Shown here: in pieces, positions 32,138 to 42,297 of the stretch
Layout: the number at the start of each line of letters is the position of its first letter
Numbering within the stretch: position 1 is the stretch's first letter
Assembly: GCA_019918135.1 (NCBI GenBank)
Contig: WBZZ01000751.1
Location: 50,001 to 114,000 of the forward strand
From: Paulinella micropora
Taxonomy: Eukaryota; Cercozoa; Imbricatea; Euglyphida; Paulinellidae
Direction: 5' to 3'
Length of the DNA: 64,000 nucleotides
Translations under genes and position numbers: made by a program
Notes under the pieces: generated by a model
The model's input: the letters and a program-made list of their open reading frames with translations, nothing else
Databases searched by the model: none
What the model was told of the DNA's origin: nothing

Positions 32138-32709
32138 ATGCCAGACTACAAAAAAGGAAAGATTTATGCTATCAGGTCTCACCAGACAAATGAAATTTAT
32201 ATCGGTTCAACAACTCAAACATTAGCCCAAAAAATTGCTGAACATAAGTATGATATGAAACAATATCAAAATAATAAGAAGAATCTTTCAAATTCATTTA
32301 AAATGTTGGAATATGACGATGCCTATATTGAATTAATAGAATTATGTCAGTGTGAAAGCAAAATAGAATTGGAAAAGCGATACATAAGAAATATGAAATG
32401 TGTGAATAGATGTATCGCTGGAAGAACTAGGAAAGATTGGACTGATGAGAAAAAGAATATTTAATTCAATATAGAAAAGACAATAAAACCCACAGGTCAA
32501 ACAATTGGAAAAAGTATTATGAAAATAATAAAGAAAACCTTTTAAGAAAAAATAGAGAATATAGATTTCAAAAGAGATTTGAGTGTGAATGTGGAGTAAA
32601 TGTATCGGATATAATTTCTGTAAAAGAAACACACTTCAAATCAAACAAACATATAAATTACATTAATAGTTTATATAGTTTTGGAGATATCCAAATATTA
32701 TTTATATAA
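32138..32709 (+). pseudogene. GIY-YIG nuclease with C-terminal zinc-finger-like part, element A
   Basis: Start MPDYKKGKIYAIRSHQTNEI, with the GIY (KIYAI) and YIG (IYIGSTTQTLAQKIAEHKYD) elements, then a conserved KLELEKRYIRNMKCVNRCIAG-like helix (read as IELEKRYIRNMKCVNRCIAG) typical of small GIY-YIG homing or repair nucleases. Further on, CECGVNVS...THFKSNKHINY has Cys-x-Cys and His-x4-His spacing. Such nucleases nick DNA and can promote their own spread. In element B the homologue lies before the fibre gene (45,375-45,995), i.e. at a different location. Degraded. Confidence 0.8.
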
Positions 32710-33529
32710 TATAACAATAGACTACAAGGGAGGAAGAAGTTCTGGTATCTATTACATACATAGAGAAAATAGAATAACGGAAACAGACAGCGACTTTACA
32801 CACGAAGTCAATATGAAGGGACTAGACAATCCCACACATCGTAAAATCCTTCATATTTACATTCCAAAATCGTATTACTCGGTCGCCAGTCCGTACAATA
32901 CCTTTACATTATCCGAAGACTGGTATGAGGCTTTAATTACGATACCTGAGGGAAACTACACAATGAACAATCTAAAAAATAAGTTGTCGGAGGTACTGAC
33001 GACAGAAAGTCCGAATGACTATACTTATGATGTCTCAAGCAACAATACAAAGACAGAAGCGGAGGATGGTAAATTAACATTCAGTGTTTCAAATAACGGA
33101 GGTATTCAACCGCGGTTTATATTTGATGGTGATACCCGTATTCACGAGGTTATGGGTTTTGATAGAAATTCAACACATTTCTTCGCTAATGATTTTACTA
33201 AATCGCCAAGTGTGATTATTTTAACTGGCGAAAAGACTTTATACCTTTAGTCGGACTTAGTTGGTGAAAGAGATAATCATGTGCTACAAGAAATATACAC
33301 AGCCAACGAAATTCCATTTGGAGCCATTATATACGACGGAAGTGGGTCTGAGTATGGTAAGAAATTATCAACCAGTTCGAATAATGTATATAGGTTTTAT
33401 CTTACAGACGAAAACGACCAAGCTATAAATCTTAATGGGTTAGGTATTGTTATGACATTGTTGATTTACAGAGAGACTAATTATTTTAATTTATTTACAT
33501 CATTTTTCAATATGTTAAAATCTAGATGA
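32681..33529 (+). pseudogene. Penton-like minor capsid protein, element A
   Basis: YKGGRSSGIYYIHRENRITE, SDFTHEVNMKGLDNPTHRKI, YIPKSYYSVASPYNTFTLSE, VMGFDRNSTHFFANDFTKSP, then EIYTANEIPFGAIIYDGSGS and INLNGLGIVMTLLIYRETNY. Beta-rich throughout, consistent with a jelly-roll fold. Position immediately before the major capsid gene and conservation in element B (52,592-53,436) support the penton role known in Polintons, but sequence alone does not prove it. The gene ends in the TGA that starts module A2. Degraded. Confidence 0.65.
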
Positions 33530-33639
33530 TATTTAACAATTTCACTTCGTGCTACGCACTCTCGTTTATTGTCAAACATCGTTTTTTAAACTTTCATGGC
33601 TTACGATGTTTTATGATGACGAAGTCAGAATAAAATATC
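33528..33639. repeat. Double-hairpin intergenic module A2
   Basis: Hairpin 1: GATATTTAACAAT with ATTGTCAAACATC. Hairpin 2: GATGTTTTAT with ATAAAATATC. The loop contains cttcgtgctacgcactctcg, also found in module A3. The base before it completes TGA, the stop of the penton-like gene. Element B has no module at the same junction. Confidence 0.8.
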
Positions 33640-33729
33640 AATTAATTTAATTTTAGAATTATTTATTTTTTTCTATAAATATATTCTGGTGAATTAGTTA
33701 ATTTTCACAACTGCCTAAAAAAACAAAAA

Positions 33730-35210
33730 ATGCCAACTCAACACGGCGGAGGACTTCAGCAAGACTGACTACATCAGTGCTTCTTATCGTTTCAATAAGC
33801 TCGCCCCTCGTGAGGGTTCTGGAACATTTGAAGTCACCACTGCTGGCGGACAAAGAACGAAGCTTTGACCTTATTAGCAGACCTTTTAATCTCGCTAAGT
33901 CTTATTTGAGTTTTACTTATACTATGAAAGCGGCTGGTGCCAATGTTTATTCTAGAATTTTTATGGACTGCCTTTCACAAATTAGCCAGATACAACTTCA
34001 GACCCGTAGCGGTGTTTATCTGTGCGACCTTAACCATCTCAGAATGGTAACTAAGATGCTGTGGAAACCAGAAATGAGCTTGAAGGATTTCTTAGACCTT
34101 CCTAACCACGGGGATGCTAGTGGATATGGTTGTATGCTCCAAAAGTGTAATGCTAACGGATTGATTAACAAAAGTGCTGTTGAAGCAACTAGAACAGCCT
34201 TTCGTGCGGCGACTGATGGTGCTAACGATGTTGCCGCCTCTACTCAGGGTCTATTGCGTGAGCCAGTGATTTCTGCTCGTCGTCATGATGATGCTGCATT
34301 AACGACTGGAGTTGGAGCACTATCCGCCGTAAATGTTAATTACATCGAGGCGAAGTATCTTGTGGGAAGTGGAGCGAATGCCGCTTTGGCCATTAATGTT
34401 AAAATTCCTTTGGGTATGATTATTAACACTATTTTCGCACTTGATAAGACTATTATGTTTCCAGAAATTTTGACTATGCGGATTGTGTGGGGTGCTACTG
34501 ACAGAACCGGTTATACGGTGACAAATGGTGCGGCTACTTGTATTAGCACTGCTTATCTTGCCGCACTAAATGCTACCATGCCTATGGCGGTATCTGCTGA
34601 TGTCACCAATCTTGCCTTGTTTCTTGCGGTTGAAATGAACCCCGATGTTATTCAATCAATTCAACAGAAGATTGCTAGCTTCGAAGGTACGAGCTTCAAT
34701 ATTGATTATCCATATGTTTACAAGAATACCACCCTCAAGCTCATCCCAAAATATTATTATGCGATTTGACAGAGGCCACGGTCGCCGTTTGAAGAAGATT
34801 TATCACTCTGTTTTTAACACTGAAGAAAGGAAGAACACAGCTTATGACAACGATAACCGTGCCGCAACCAAGGTTGTCAATTTTTACACTACTCTAGACG
34901 GCGCCCGCCAGCAAGATTTCAACATTGACTGTGCAACTGAAGAAGACTATATGTACCTGAAGCTAAAGATTGAGGGTTCTGCCTTGTTGAATAACGATGT
35001 GTATAAATACAACTGGTTCTGGGTGGATACTTGGGATAATACCCGCCCGCTACGGAGCAAGGATCAAAATGAAATCAGTGGTTTAAGCCTTGATACTGAG
35101 CGACGATGGGAGCTTATTGCGAACACTGCGGCTGCTACCTACAACCATTAGACTGTGGCAATCACTCAGCGGGAGGTTCAGGTTAAGGCGAATATGATTA
35201 CAATTAGTTA
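33730..35210 (+). pseudogene. Major capsid protein (double jelly roll), element A
   Basis: Start MPTQHGGG at 33,730. Blocks: FNLAKSYLSFTYTMKAAGAN, GVYLCDLNHLRMVTKMLWKP, NHGDASGYGCMLQKCNANGL, NVKIPLGMIINTIFALDKTI, LRIVWG-like MRIVWGATDR, then GRRLKKIYHSVFNTEERKNT, VVNFYTTLDGARQQDFNIDC and NNDVYKYNWFWVDTWDNTRP. Two jelly-roll-sized halves and the YKYNWFWVD...RPL signature match the Polinton capsid family shared with adenovirus-like and virophage-like capsids. Element B homologue: 53,519-55,222. Upstream AT-rich promoter-like box TATTTTTTTCTATAAATATA. Degraded. Confidence 0.9.
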
Positions 35211-35266
35211 AGGGGTAATTATTAATTTTGATAGTTAATTTATTTTTTTGATAATATAGACCTACA

Positions 35267-36493
35267 ATGTCCCACCAGAGAAACTTAATCGCACAAAATC
35301 CAGACGGAGAATTTATAAACGTCAGGGTCGGGCATGATGGGTTTCTTGAGACTAATGTTGAAAAAACAGCGTTTGACGAATTAGCAACATCACAATACAC
35401 ACCGATTACACAAGAAACATTTATGTATAATGTAAATACCTCTAAGTGGAACACAAGCACTACTAATGCTACATTAGAGCAAAAGAGTGCTATGGCATAT
35501 CTAACAACACAGGCAGTTGGAGGTTCAAGATTATTCATTGAAACAAAAAAGAAAATTAAATATCGTGCTGGTATGGGTGTATGTGTCAGATTTACTGCTT
35601 TGTGGAATACAAATGAAGCAGGCGGATATTCATCTTATGGAGGTATTGGTGATTCCTTCTTAACGGATGGATTTTTCTTCTCAAGAGAAAATGGTGTAAT
35701 GAAAATATACCAATTAAACAACTCCACTGTCATTACCTAGGTTAAACAAAGTCAATAGAATGTAGATAAAGCAGATGGAACAGATTACTTACCAGCCATT
35801 GATTTCAGTAAGGGTGATGTATTTCAGATTAAATATCAATACTTAGGTTTTGGTCAGATATCATTTTATATTGAAAATCCAAACACGGGGCTATTTCAAC
35901 TAGTCCATGCTATACGATATGCTAACAGCAAAACTGCTACATCTCTTAATAATACTACTTTACCATTCTTGGCTTCGTTATCCGTTGGTGCTAATCCACA
36001 AATCCAAAACCTTAGAATTGCCAGTGTTGGGTGCTTCATTGAAGGAACTGAAATCATAAGAGGTATTCCATTTATTTATGAAAGAACGGCAAATACGACG
36101 AATGTAGCAACTCATGCTTTTACTATGAGAAATAATACTAATATTATTGGAAACACTATTGCTAATTATAGTATAGTGTATCCTAGACGGCTAAATGTCT
36201 TAAATACAGATGGTAAATCTGGTGTAATCATTAAAGTAATAAAAAAGGCTACCCTTACTGGTGCTGTCTATGCTGAAAACAATACTAATACAAGTCTGGT
36301 TTCATTTGATACTACCGCAACTATTGCTGGTGGAAATACTATTGCCGTTGTATTTGTTAATACGAATGATGCTCAAAGCATAGATTTTAATGATTATGAT
36401 TTAGATGATATGTTGCCAAGCGAAAGGCTAACTATAACAGCACAGGCTACTACAAATCAGACTATAAGTATTCAGTATGCTTTTACTTGGTAG
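35267..36493 (+). pseudogene. Second virion-type structural protein, element A
   Basis: MSHQRNLIAQNPDGEFINVR, VGHDGFLETNVEKTAFDELA, KIKYRAGMGVCVRFTALWNT, VFQIKYQYLGFGQISFYIEN, LFQLVHAIRYANSKTATSLN, then a Thr/Asn-rich beta region to ISIQYAFTW. Homologous along its length to the whole ORF at 55,400-56,635. The GFG-x-I-x-FYIE-x-P-x-TG-x-F motif suggests a concanavalin-like beta sandwich, as in some phage and virus surface proteins. Follows the major capsid gene. TTTTTTTGATAATATAGACC upstream. Degraded. Confidence 0.65.
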
Positions 36494-36534
36494 TTAGAAG
36501 ACCCATGAAAGCGAAAAAAAATCAATTGAAGACG

Positions 36535-36576
36535 ATGTGAGTGGTGAAACCACATCACAACACACCGAAGGTGTTT
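36535..36576. repeat. Short double palindrome, intergenic
   Basis: gatgtgagtggtgaaaccacatc, a perfect hairpin apart from its loop, shown here as arms gatgtg/cacatc and gtggt/accac, followed by acaccgaaggtgt. It lies between convergent genes and may also serve as a bidirectional terminator. Confidence 0.5.
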
Positions 36577-36651
36577 GAAATCGACCCGCAGGTTTGTCTT
36601 TCAAATATCACTATTTAAAATACTTAATAAAATTATTTTTTCTAACTTCAT

Positions 36652-37086
36652 TCATTTCTTCATTTTTTCTAGAAATGAAAGTACGCATGCCACATCGCAG
36701 AATTTATCATCATCAATTGAAACTGATAACTCATTTTTTTTCTTACACTCTTTACAAGGTGCTTTCTTTGCTTCTATTTCTTCACCTACACAAGTGGCTT
36801 CGCCACGTTGTGATGCTTCGCTCACATTCGCTTTTATTTCGGCAATTCCATTCTCTTTTAAATCAGTCGCCGTAAATGGTGTGCTTGGTTCCTCCATTAT
36901 AATTTTTGCTACACTAGCCTCCAATGGAATAACTACTTTCACGTTGTCGTCCCTTGGCTTGTATTGCTCATAGAAAGAAACAATGTCGGGCTTAGTCCAT
37001 TTAATTGTTGGCTTTTTTATTTCGCTGTCAAGGTTCCATTTTTCAATTTCATTTAAGTAGTCTTGTTTGGTGTTCAGGTCAGTCAT
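36652..37086 (-). CDS. Unknown replication-block protein with Cys cluster, element A
   Basis: Start MTDLNTKQDYLNEIEKWNLD at 37,086; an upstream Met lies within hairpin module A3. Conserved with element B over DSEIKKPTIKWTKPDIVSFY, DDNVKVVIPLE and AEIKANV. The C-terminal part has CKECKKKNELSVSIDDDKFC and CVLSFL, a possible zinc site (Cys-x2-Cys, then CDVAC). The middle contains SEASQRGEATC, encoded by an inserted palindrome. Function unknown; TKPDIVSFYEQYKP suggests a small helical domain. Reads through whole. Confidence 0.6.
   Translation of the reverse strand: MTDLNTKQDYLNEIEKWNLDSEIKKPTIKWTKPDIVSFYEQYKPRDDNVKVVIPLEASVAKIIMEEPSTPFTATDLKENGIAEIKANVSEASQRGEATCVGEEIEAKKAPCKECKKKNELSVSIDDDKFCDVACVLSFLEKMKK
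36788..36825. repeat. RPE-like palindrome inside a coding gene
   Basis: acaagtggcttcgccacgt followed by gatgcttcgctcac: two mini-hairpins. On the minus strand it encodes SEASQRGEATC within the gene at 36,652-37,086. Confidence 0.7.
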
Positions 37087-37087
37087 T

Positions 37088-37215
37088 GATATTTTAGAAT
37101 TGCGCTTCGTGCTACGCACTCTCGCTTATTCTAAAACATCGGAAAAATTTTAAGAAAAAATAATTAAAAGAAAAACGATGTTTTATGAAACCGCGTAGCG
37201 GGTGAATAAAATATC
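37088..37215. repeat. Double-hairpin intergenic module A3
   Basis: Hairpin 1: GATATTTTAGAAT with ATTCTAAAACATC. Hairpin 2: GATGTTTTAT with ATAAAATATC and inner ccgcgtagcgg. It spans exactly from the start codon of one minus-strand gene to the stop of the next. Confidence 0.8.
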
Positions 37216-37216
37216 A

Positions 37217-37501
37217 TTATACATATTTTTTTACTTCATTTTTTATGTCTGTAAATTTATCAAACCACGGTTGTTTCATAACCCATTCAAGATATGGTTT
37301 GTCAATGGTAGCAACATCTTGAATTTTTTCCTTTGTATTTACAAACGGGAAAACATCGGTCGGCTTTCCTTCTCTACTTTTTTCAATTGCCTTAATTTCT
37401 TCATCAATCATCTGTTGGACATCTCTTACTGAAAAGAATTCCTTATTCTTCTCAATTGAAAGTCGTCCAAATATTTCAGATAGTCTAGTGAGGGTGGTCA
37501 T
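37217..37501 (-). CDS. ExoX C-terminal-like small protein, element A
   Basis: 94 residues: MTTLTRLSEIFGRLSIEKNK, VRDVQQMIDEEIKAIEKSRE, then VFPFVNTKEKIQDVATIDKP and YLEWVMKQPWFDKFTD. In element B the middle reads FPFGKYKGKKIKDVAVIDKP, the FGKYKGK-x-I...D-x-x-YLEW signature of the small domain found at the C-terminus of exodeoxyribonuclease X and in stand-alone phage proteins; it is thought to bind DNA. Next to polymerase B, so a replication role is plausible. Reads through whole. Confidence 0.65.
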   Translation of the reverse strand: MTTLTRLSEIFGRLSIEKNKEFFSVRDVQQMIDEEIKAIEKSREGKPTDVFPFVNTKEKIQDVATIDKPYLEWVMKQPWFDKFTDIKNEVKKYV

Positions 37502-38210
37502 TGGTCTATATAGATTGGTAAAAAATTTTATGGAAAAAAATTAATTATTTAATATTATGTTATCTTAAATTTTAAGAGTAGGTGTGAAGCCGTGTGGAAT
37601 ACTATCATTTTCATTGATAAACTCACGTCCGCACCATCTTGTTTTATTAACTACTTTTACAACATTCTTTTGATGTTGTATGCTAAAGTGTTCAATATGT
37701 TGTTGTTTGCTGTTTCTGCTAGTATGTATTTCCTTCATTATAAAGTCTCTGGTATTAGTTAAACTTTCACCCTTATCCATTAATTCATAAGCGGTTGGAT
37801 TTAATTTTTTCAAATCCAAACCTTTTCCTCTAAAGTGGAAATGAGTTTTACCTTTTTCTTGATCTTTTTTTACATACTCCAACATATATAATTTTGGTGC
37901 TACCCATATTCCCCTTATTATTTTACAATCTGTTCCAAGGTCATCATCCATTCCGCCGATTGTTTTATCTCTAAATCTCTTTATCTGTTCAATGTTTCTT
38001 ATGTGCCTTTGAATGCTGTCTGTGTCTGTATAATAATAATCTCGGTCAGGGTCGTTGTCTGGGTTTGCTTCAGTCATATACTTATACATAATCCGTCTGC
38101 TGTATGCAAGGATAAATGCTCCATAGTGAGTTGGTTTTGTAATTTTTTCTTCTTTTTCTTGCTCATCTCTGGGAATACCACTGATTAACCATAATTCGCC
38201 ATTAGCCTCT

Positions 38211-38248
38211 TCACAAGTGGCTTCGCCACATTGCGACGCTCCGCTCGC
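38211..38248. repeat. RPE-like palindrome inside polymerase B
   Basis: tcacaagtggcttcgccaca then gcgacgctccgctcgc. On the minus strand it encodes ASGASQCGEATCEEA. The homologous stretch of element B lacks it. Confidence 0.75.
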
Positions 38249-39737
38249 AAACTTTTCAATATCCGCTATTACGTGTTTAGCCCAGAATTTCCAATACTCG
38301 TGATTTTTTGTTATGTATTTACTTACAGAATTAATTGGTCTTTGAATTGTCTTTCCATATAAAGCATTCATAAATAACTTTGCTAATAAAGGTGTGCCTT
38401 TCTTTGAATTTTGTTTTTTCTTAAATAACTCTAATATGTAATCTTTGAATACTGGTTCGGCTACTTCTGTATAATAGCCCCGATTGATTTTGACTTGGTA
38501 GCCAAGTTCAATCATATCTTCAATATCTACAGAAGTAAGCCATTGGTCTTTCATATCTCTTAACTCCCACTTTAAACACCCCTTACTATCTCTATACGGA
38601 ACCCGCGGATGTAATATATTTTTTGGAGATATGTAATCAACATTATATATCCCGAGTTTCCCTTTCATTTCTCCTTCACCTTCCTTTATTTCTCCAGTCA
38701 TAAATAATTCAAGCATTGCAGTTGGATAAAGTGAGACTACATCCGCATCAATAAGATAATCTAAAATCTCATCAAACCCAATTTCACCATTTACGTATTT
38801 TTGATATGCTCTGAAATAAATCGTCTTTTGCTTGGATAAGTTCTAGCACCATATACAGCCCTTCTAAAATCTTTTTCTTGTTTTAAATTTGGTAGTTGAA
38901 TAATATATTTACCATCTATCTTCTTTTTCCATAAATTCCAAGTAAGAGACGAAGTAGATATATAAGCAGTTAAGTTAGTTTTATGTTCTTTATATATTTG
39001 ATTGTTTAGTGTGTCGTGTAGTTCGTTTAGTCCCATAACATCTTTTTCTAAGTATGTTAAACATTCGTTTTTTGTTTTGTCGTCCATCTTTTCCCATCGT
39101 TTCGCATTGTCGTGGTCAAAGTCTCCTTTTAACACATTACATCCCGGTGTTTCAAGATTCTTTTTTAGACTTCCCTCAGTGTGCTTACATAAATCCCAGA
39201 ATTTTATATTTTTATATTCTAATGAGATAATAGCACCATTATTCATCAGGGTCGCATTTTTTATTCTTCTTTTGATAAATTCTTTTTTGTAAGTAGTAGT
39301 GGTCAAACTTACTCCCGTTAAAAGCATTAACATATAATTTTGCTTTTGGTTTCCTTTTTGATAAATCATCCGCATATTCAAAAATTATATCAAGTAATTT
39401 AGGAATACATTCATCGCCTGCTACATACGAAATGGTATAGCCCGCTATGTATGGTGTGTGTAATTCGTATTCATTTGTAAAAGTCTCTAAGTCATAATGA
39501 AATACTTCATCTTGATTATTATACTTAGCCTCTTCAAAAGTAGTTAATAAAGACCTCACTTGATTTTCTTTCTTTCTGAGTTTCGCTCTTACATAAGAAA
39601 TTCTTTTATTATTACATTTATGATTATTATAATACTCTTTATAACAATCTGGACACTTATTTTTGTTTCATTTTATGAAACTTATATAATGTCCTTTGAG
39701 TAGATAACAAAGCACATCTGCGGTCATTAAAGGGTCT

Positions 39738-39775
39738 TCACAAGTGGCTTCGCCACGTTGCGACGCTCCGCTCGC
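39738..39775. repeat. RPE-like palindrome inside polymerase B (second copy)
   Basis: Almost identical to the copy at 38,211-38,248. Element B sequence passes directly from the left flank (aaagggtct) to the right flank (agttttt) without it. Confidence 0.75.
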
Positions 39776-40687
39776 ATAGTTTTTGAATGTCTGTTTGCTT
39801 GTTGCATCAGTTAATTCAAAATACTTACCTTCAATACAATATTTTTTTAAGATTTCAAAGCCTACTGATAAAGGTATCGGAGTATTAGGCTCAAGTTTGA
39901 ATTCTTGTCTAATATCATTACATACTTTTTTTATTAAGTTTTGATTTTCCTTTCAAAGGTAGATTTAATATATCCTTAACAACATAGAAGAAACAATTAT
40001 TATCCTTACTCTTTGGATTAATATGAATTCCTTCAGTCGTTTTATTTTTCAAGTCCTTACCTGAAGAATTACAACCTCCTCCGTCTTCTTGGATAATTTG
40101 AATATTTATGTATTGAATAATTCGTTCATATCCGCGAGCACTGGATTCGAGATTTTGTTCATTATATAGATATATATCACGAAACAGATCATCAAGGTCT
40201 TTTAACTTAACTGCATTGAAAGTTTTCCATTTATAAAACTTACTATCATCAACATCCGTTATATAAGCAAACTTAACGTGAATACTCACCTCGTTTGTCA
40301 TACCTCTAGTTCTAACATCTCTGACTGCTCTCATAATTGTTAGTTCAATCGCATCCATATCATAAAAGTTTATATCAAGATTTTTGAAAGGGTATGTAAA
40401 GCCATTTATACCTCTATTTCTTATTGGTCTTAGTTCAACAAGTTTTACCTCTCGCTTCTTCGCCTCCTGTGTCTTAGTTTCCCTTAAGTTCGCCCTTACC
40501 TTCGCTAGTTCTACATTTTCCTTCGTTGGTCTGGGCGGTAAAGGTGGTGGCATATTTCACTTTTATATTAGTGTGTATATAAAAATAATAAAATAAATTA
40601 AATTGTTTTACCGATACTATATATATTTAAAATCTTACTTTTAAATAGAAATTATTTTACATTCGCGGAAAAAAGTATTTTCAACCT

Positions 40688-40867
40688 TTAGGATTTCTCT
40701 CTTGCTTTCACTTCTTCATACTCTTTAAATTTCCTGTTTCGTTCTTTCAGTTTTTCCTTTCTTCTCATATTTACTTCTTCGTGGTGCTTATAATAATAAG
40801 CAGTTGCGTTTTCATTGTTAGCTTTTAGTTTCTCCTCTGGTGAAAGATATTTCTTGTGTCTTCCCAT
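40688..40867 (-). CDS. Small basic MGRHKKY protein, element A
   Basis: 59 codons: MGRHKKYLSPEEKLKANNEN, then AYYKHHEEVNMRRKEKLKER and NRKFKEYEEVKAREKS. Counterpart of 60,665-60,841 in element B with the same start and closing block. Short basic proteins of this pattern (R/H-KKY, then YYK-x3-E) are common near replication genes of large DNA viruses and phages; DNA binding is inferred. It lies upstream of polymerase B on the same strand. Confidence 0.6.
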   Translation of the reverse strand: MGRHKKYLSPEEKLKANNENATAYYYKHHEEVNMRRKEKLKERNRKFKEYEEVKAREKS

Positions 40868-40907
40868 ATCTATATTATAAGTAATAATATTTATTTTTTA
40901 AATAATT

Positions 40908-41186
40908 TTACATTTTATTTTTATTCAATACTATCATAGCCCGTAATTTAAGTTGTATGATTGCTTTTTCACAAATTCGCCATTTATGTATATTCAGTGT
41001 AGTTGAAGGTTCTTCTAATATTTTGTTCTTTTGTTCTATCCAAAACTTAAAAGCCTTACTATATCGTTGAAGCACTTCTCTTTTTGTGTATTTCTTAATC
41101 CTTCTATCGTCCGCTAATGTTTCTGGAAAATGTAAGTTGTATAGTTCTTTCATTTCCTTGTCCGCTTGTATTATTATAGAAGTCAT
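40908..41186 (-). CDS. Unknown helical protein, element A only
   Basis: 92 residues, apparently whole: MTSIIIQADKEMKELYNLHF, PETLADDRRIKKYTKREVLQ, RYSKAFKFWIEQKNKILEEP, WRICEKAIIQLKLRAMIVLN. Amphipathic helices, no motif recognised. Element B has no counterpart between its two small right-end genes. Confidence 0.5.
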   Translation of the reverse strand: MTSIIIQADKEMKELYNLHFPETLADDRRIKKYTKREVLQRYSKAFKFWIEQKNKILEEPSTTLNIHKWRICEKAIIQLKLRAMIVLNKNKM

Positions 41187-41217
41187 ATTATATATAAGTA
41201 ATAATATTTATTTTTTT

Positions 41218-41678
41218 TAATGGTTTTACATTTTATTTTAAAATATCTTTCTATGTCGTCGTTTCTATATGCTATACGAATTACTTTATGACCTCCTATC
41301 ATAACCTCTTCTTTCTCCGCGAAAAAATCTATGTGATTGACTTTTTTCATGTGTGTATTTGCTGTATATTCCTATCGTCTTTCCACAGACACAAGTATAT
41401 TTTTCTTTAATCTTTTGCTTTCTCCATTCTGTCTTCTTTTGCTTCGCTAATTGTTTGTAATATGTATTTTTATTATCTATTTCGTATTTTGATAATAGTT
41501 CCTTTTCGTAAAATTCCTTCGCTTGCTTTTCTACTTCTTCCTTTGTTTTCTTTTTTCCTATGTAAAATACCTTTCTTTTTTGTTCGCCATTTTCTCTCCA
41601 TCTAACATCAATTTCATTCTTCTTAATACATACTCCACCTTTTGAAACTTTTCTGATTGTTTACTCACTCATTCTATA
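41218..41678 (-). pseudogene. Zinc-finger-like small protein with AP2-like N-terminal part, element A
   Basis: The minus strand reads KGGVCIKKNEIDVRWRENGE and QKRKVFYIGKKKTKEEVEKQ, a three-strand pattern reminiscent of AP2 DNA-binding domains (inference), then a long helix, KYTCVCGKTIGIYSKYTHEK (Cys-x-Cys and a later His) and IGGHKVIRIAYRNDDIERYF-type sequence. Element B keeps the zinc-finger part as a whole 76-residue gene (60,898-61,128). It lies closest to the right TIR. Degraded. Confidence 0.5.
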
Positions 41679-41717
41679 TTATGTCAGTTTTATTTCTTTT
41701 AGATAATAAATAAAAAT

Positions 41718-41866
41718 ATGACATACGTGTTTCTCGTAGTGTGCTGTAGAAGGCTTTTTGTTTGTTTTTGTTTCTTCGTATTTATAATCAATAGGAGGGG
41801 CTGCAACAACCTGGAAGTGTCGAGAATTTGATAAAATTCGCGACACCTTCTAGGTTATCAACTACT
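41718..41866. repeat. Right terminal inverted repeat of element A
   Basis: Reverse complement of the left repeat, ending GGTTATCAACTACT. The tip hairpin occupies 41,808-41,856. Confidence 0.9.
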
Positions 41867-41872
41867 TATACT
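41867..41872. repeat. Target site duplication, right of element A
   Basis: TATACT, matching 20,374-20,379. Confidence 0.85.
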
Positions 41873-41885
41873 ATATATAATCTTA

Positions 41886-41891
41886 TATATA
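41886..41891. repeat. Target site duplication, left of element B
   Basis: TATATA, matching 61,473-61,478. Only the segment 41,867-41,891 separates the two Polintons. Confidence 0.8.
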
Positions 41892-42216
41892 AGTAGAAGA
41901 TAACCCGTAATGCGGCAACGACTCGTCGTCGCCTTCCTACGGGTTGTAGATAACGAAATAAACCTTCCTATTAATCTCCCGCAAATCAATACTAAGCGTC
42001 AAAACAGCAAAATAACAAAATCAAAAATTTCAATTAATACAAGCAAACAAAATAAAGAAATCTCTCTTACTCTTCATTTCGCTTTGAAATAAAAACAAGA
42101 AAAAGTTTAGAATTTTTTTTTAAGGTTTTTAAATAAAAACGAAATCAATACGAGAGCACAAAACACCCCAATTTAGCCCGCAATCTCAAATATATTTGAT
42201 ACACTTTTATAATCTA
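41892..42216. repeat. Left terminal inverted repeat of element B
   Basis: Matches the reverse complement of 61,144-61,472 with a few percent differences. The tip hairpin at 41,902-41,945 pairs AACCCGTA with TACGGGTT and GGCAACGAC with GTCGTCGCC. Confidence 0.92.
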
Positions 42217-42297
42217 GATTATAGATTTTGCATTGAGAGAAAACATATATAAATAAAGAAAAAAAAAACCTCCGAAAAAAACCCATTTTAATAAACC

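Larger units (their letters stand above)
37565..40553 (-). pseudogene. Protein-primed DNA polymerase B, element A
   Basis: Region of about 3.0 kb, the usual length for a Polinton polymerase. N-terminus MPPPLPPRPTKENVELAKVR with a large pre-exonuclease region (LDINFYDMDAIELTIMRAVR). Exonuclease motifs DEVFHYDLETFTNEYEL (Exo I) and LYVNAFNGSKFDHYYLQK (Exo II). Polymerase motifs AKLFMNALYGKTIQRPIN (motif B) and DRDYYYTDTDSIQRHIRN (motif C, YTDTDS). C-terminal block FHFRGKGLDLKKLNPTAYEL. Its known role is replication of the linear genome from terminal protein primers. It contains two RPE-like palindromes. Homologous to 57,606-60,509. Degraded. Confidence 0.92.
20380..41866. mobile_element. Polinton/Maverick element A (fossil)
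   Basis: An element of 21.5 kb bounded by inverted repeats of about 147 bases beginning AGTAGTTGATAACC, with a 6-base target duplication. It carries integrase, protein-primed polymerase B, packaging ATPase, cysteine protease, penton-like and major capsid genes, which together define Polintons. Additional cargo includes an S74-type fibre, GIY-YIG nuclease, a DUF5754-like protein and small unknown genes. It is degraded, with on the order of ten to fifteen breaks spread over most core genes. The two TIRs differ by only a few percent, so the insertion is old enough to decay but not ancient. Confidence 0.95.

Noticed and set aside
20380-41866. Virophage or provirophage instead of Polinton
   Set aside because: The 6-base target duplication, AG/CT ends, protein-primed polymerase B and gene order fit Polintons; relation to Polinton-like viruses stays possible.
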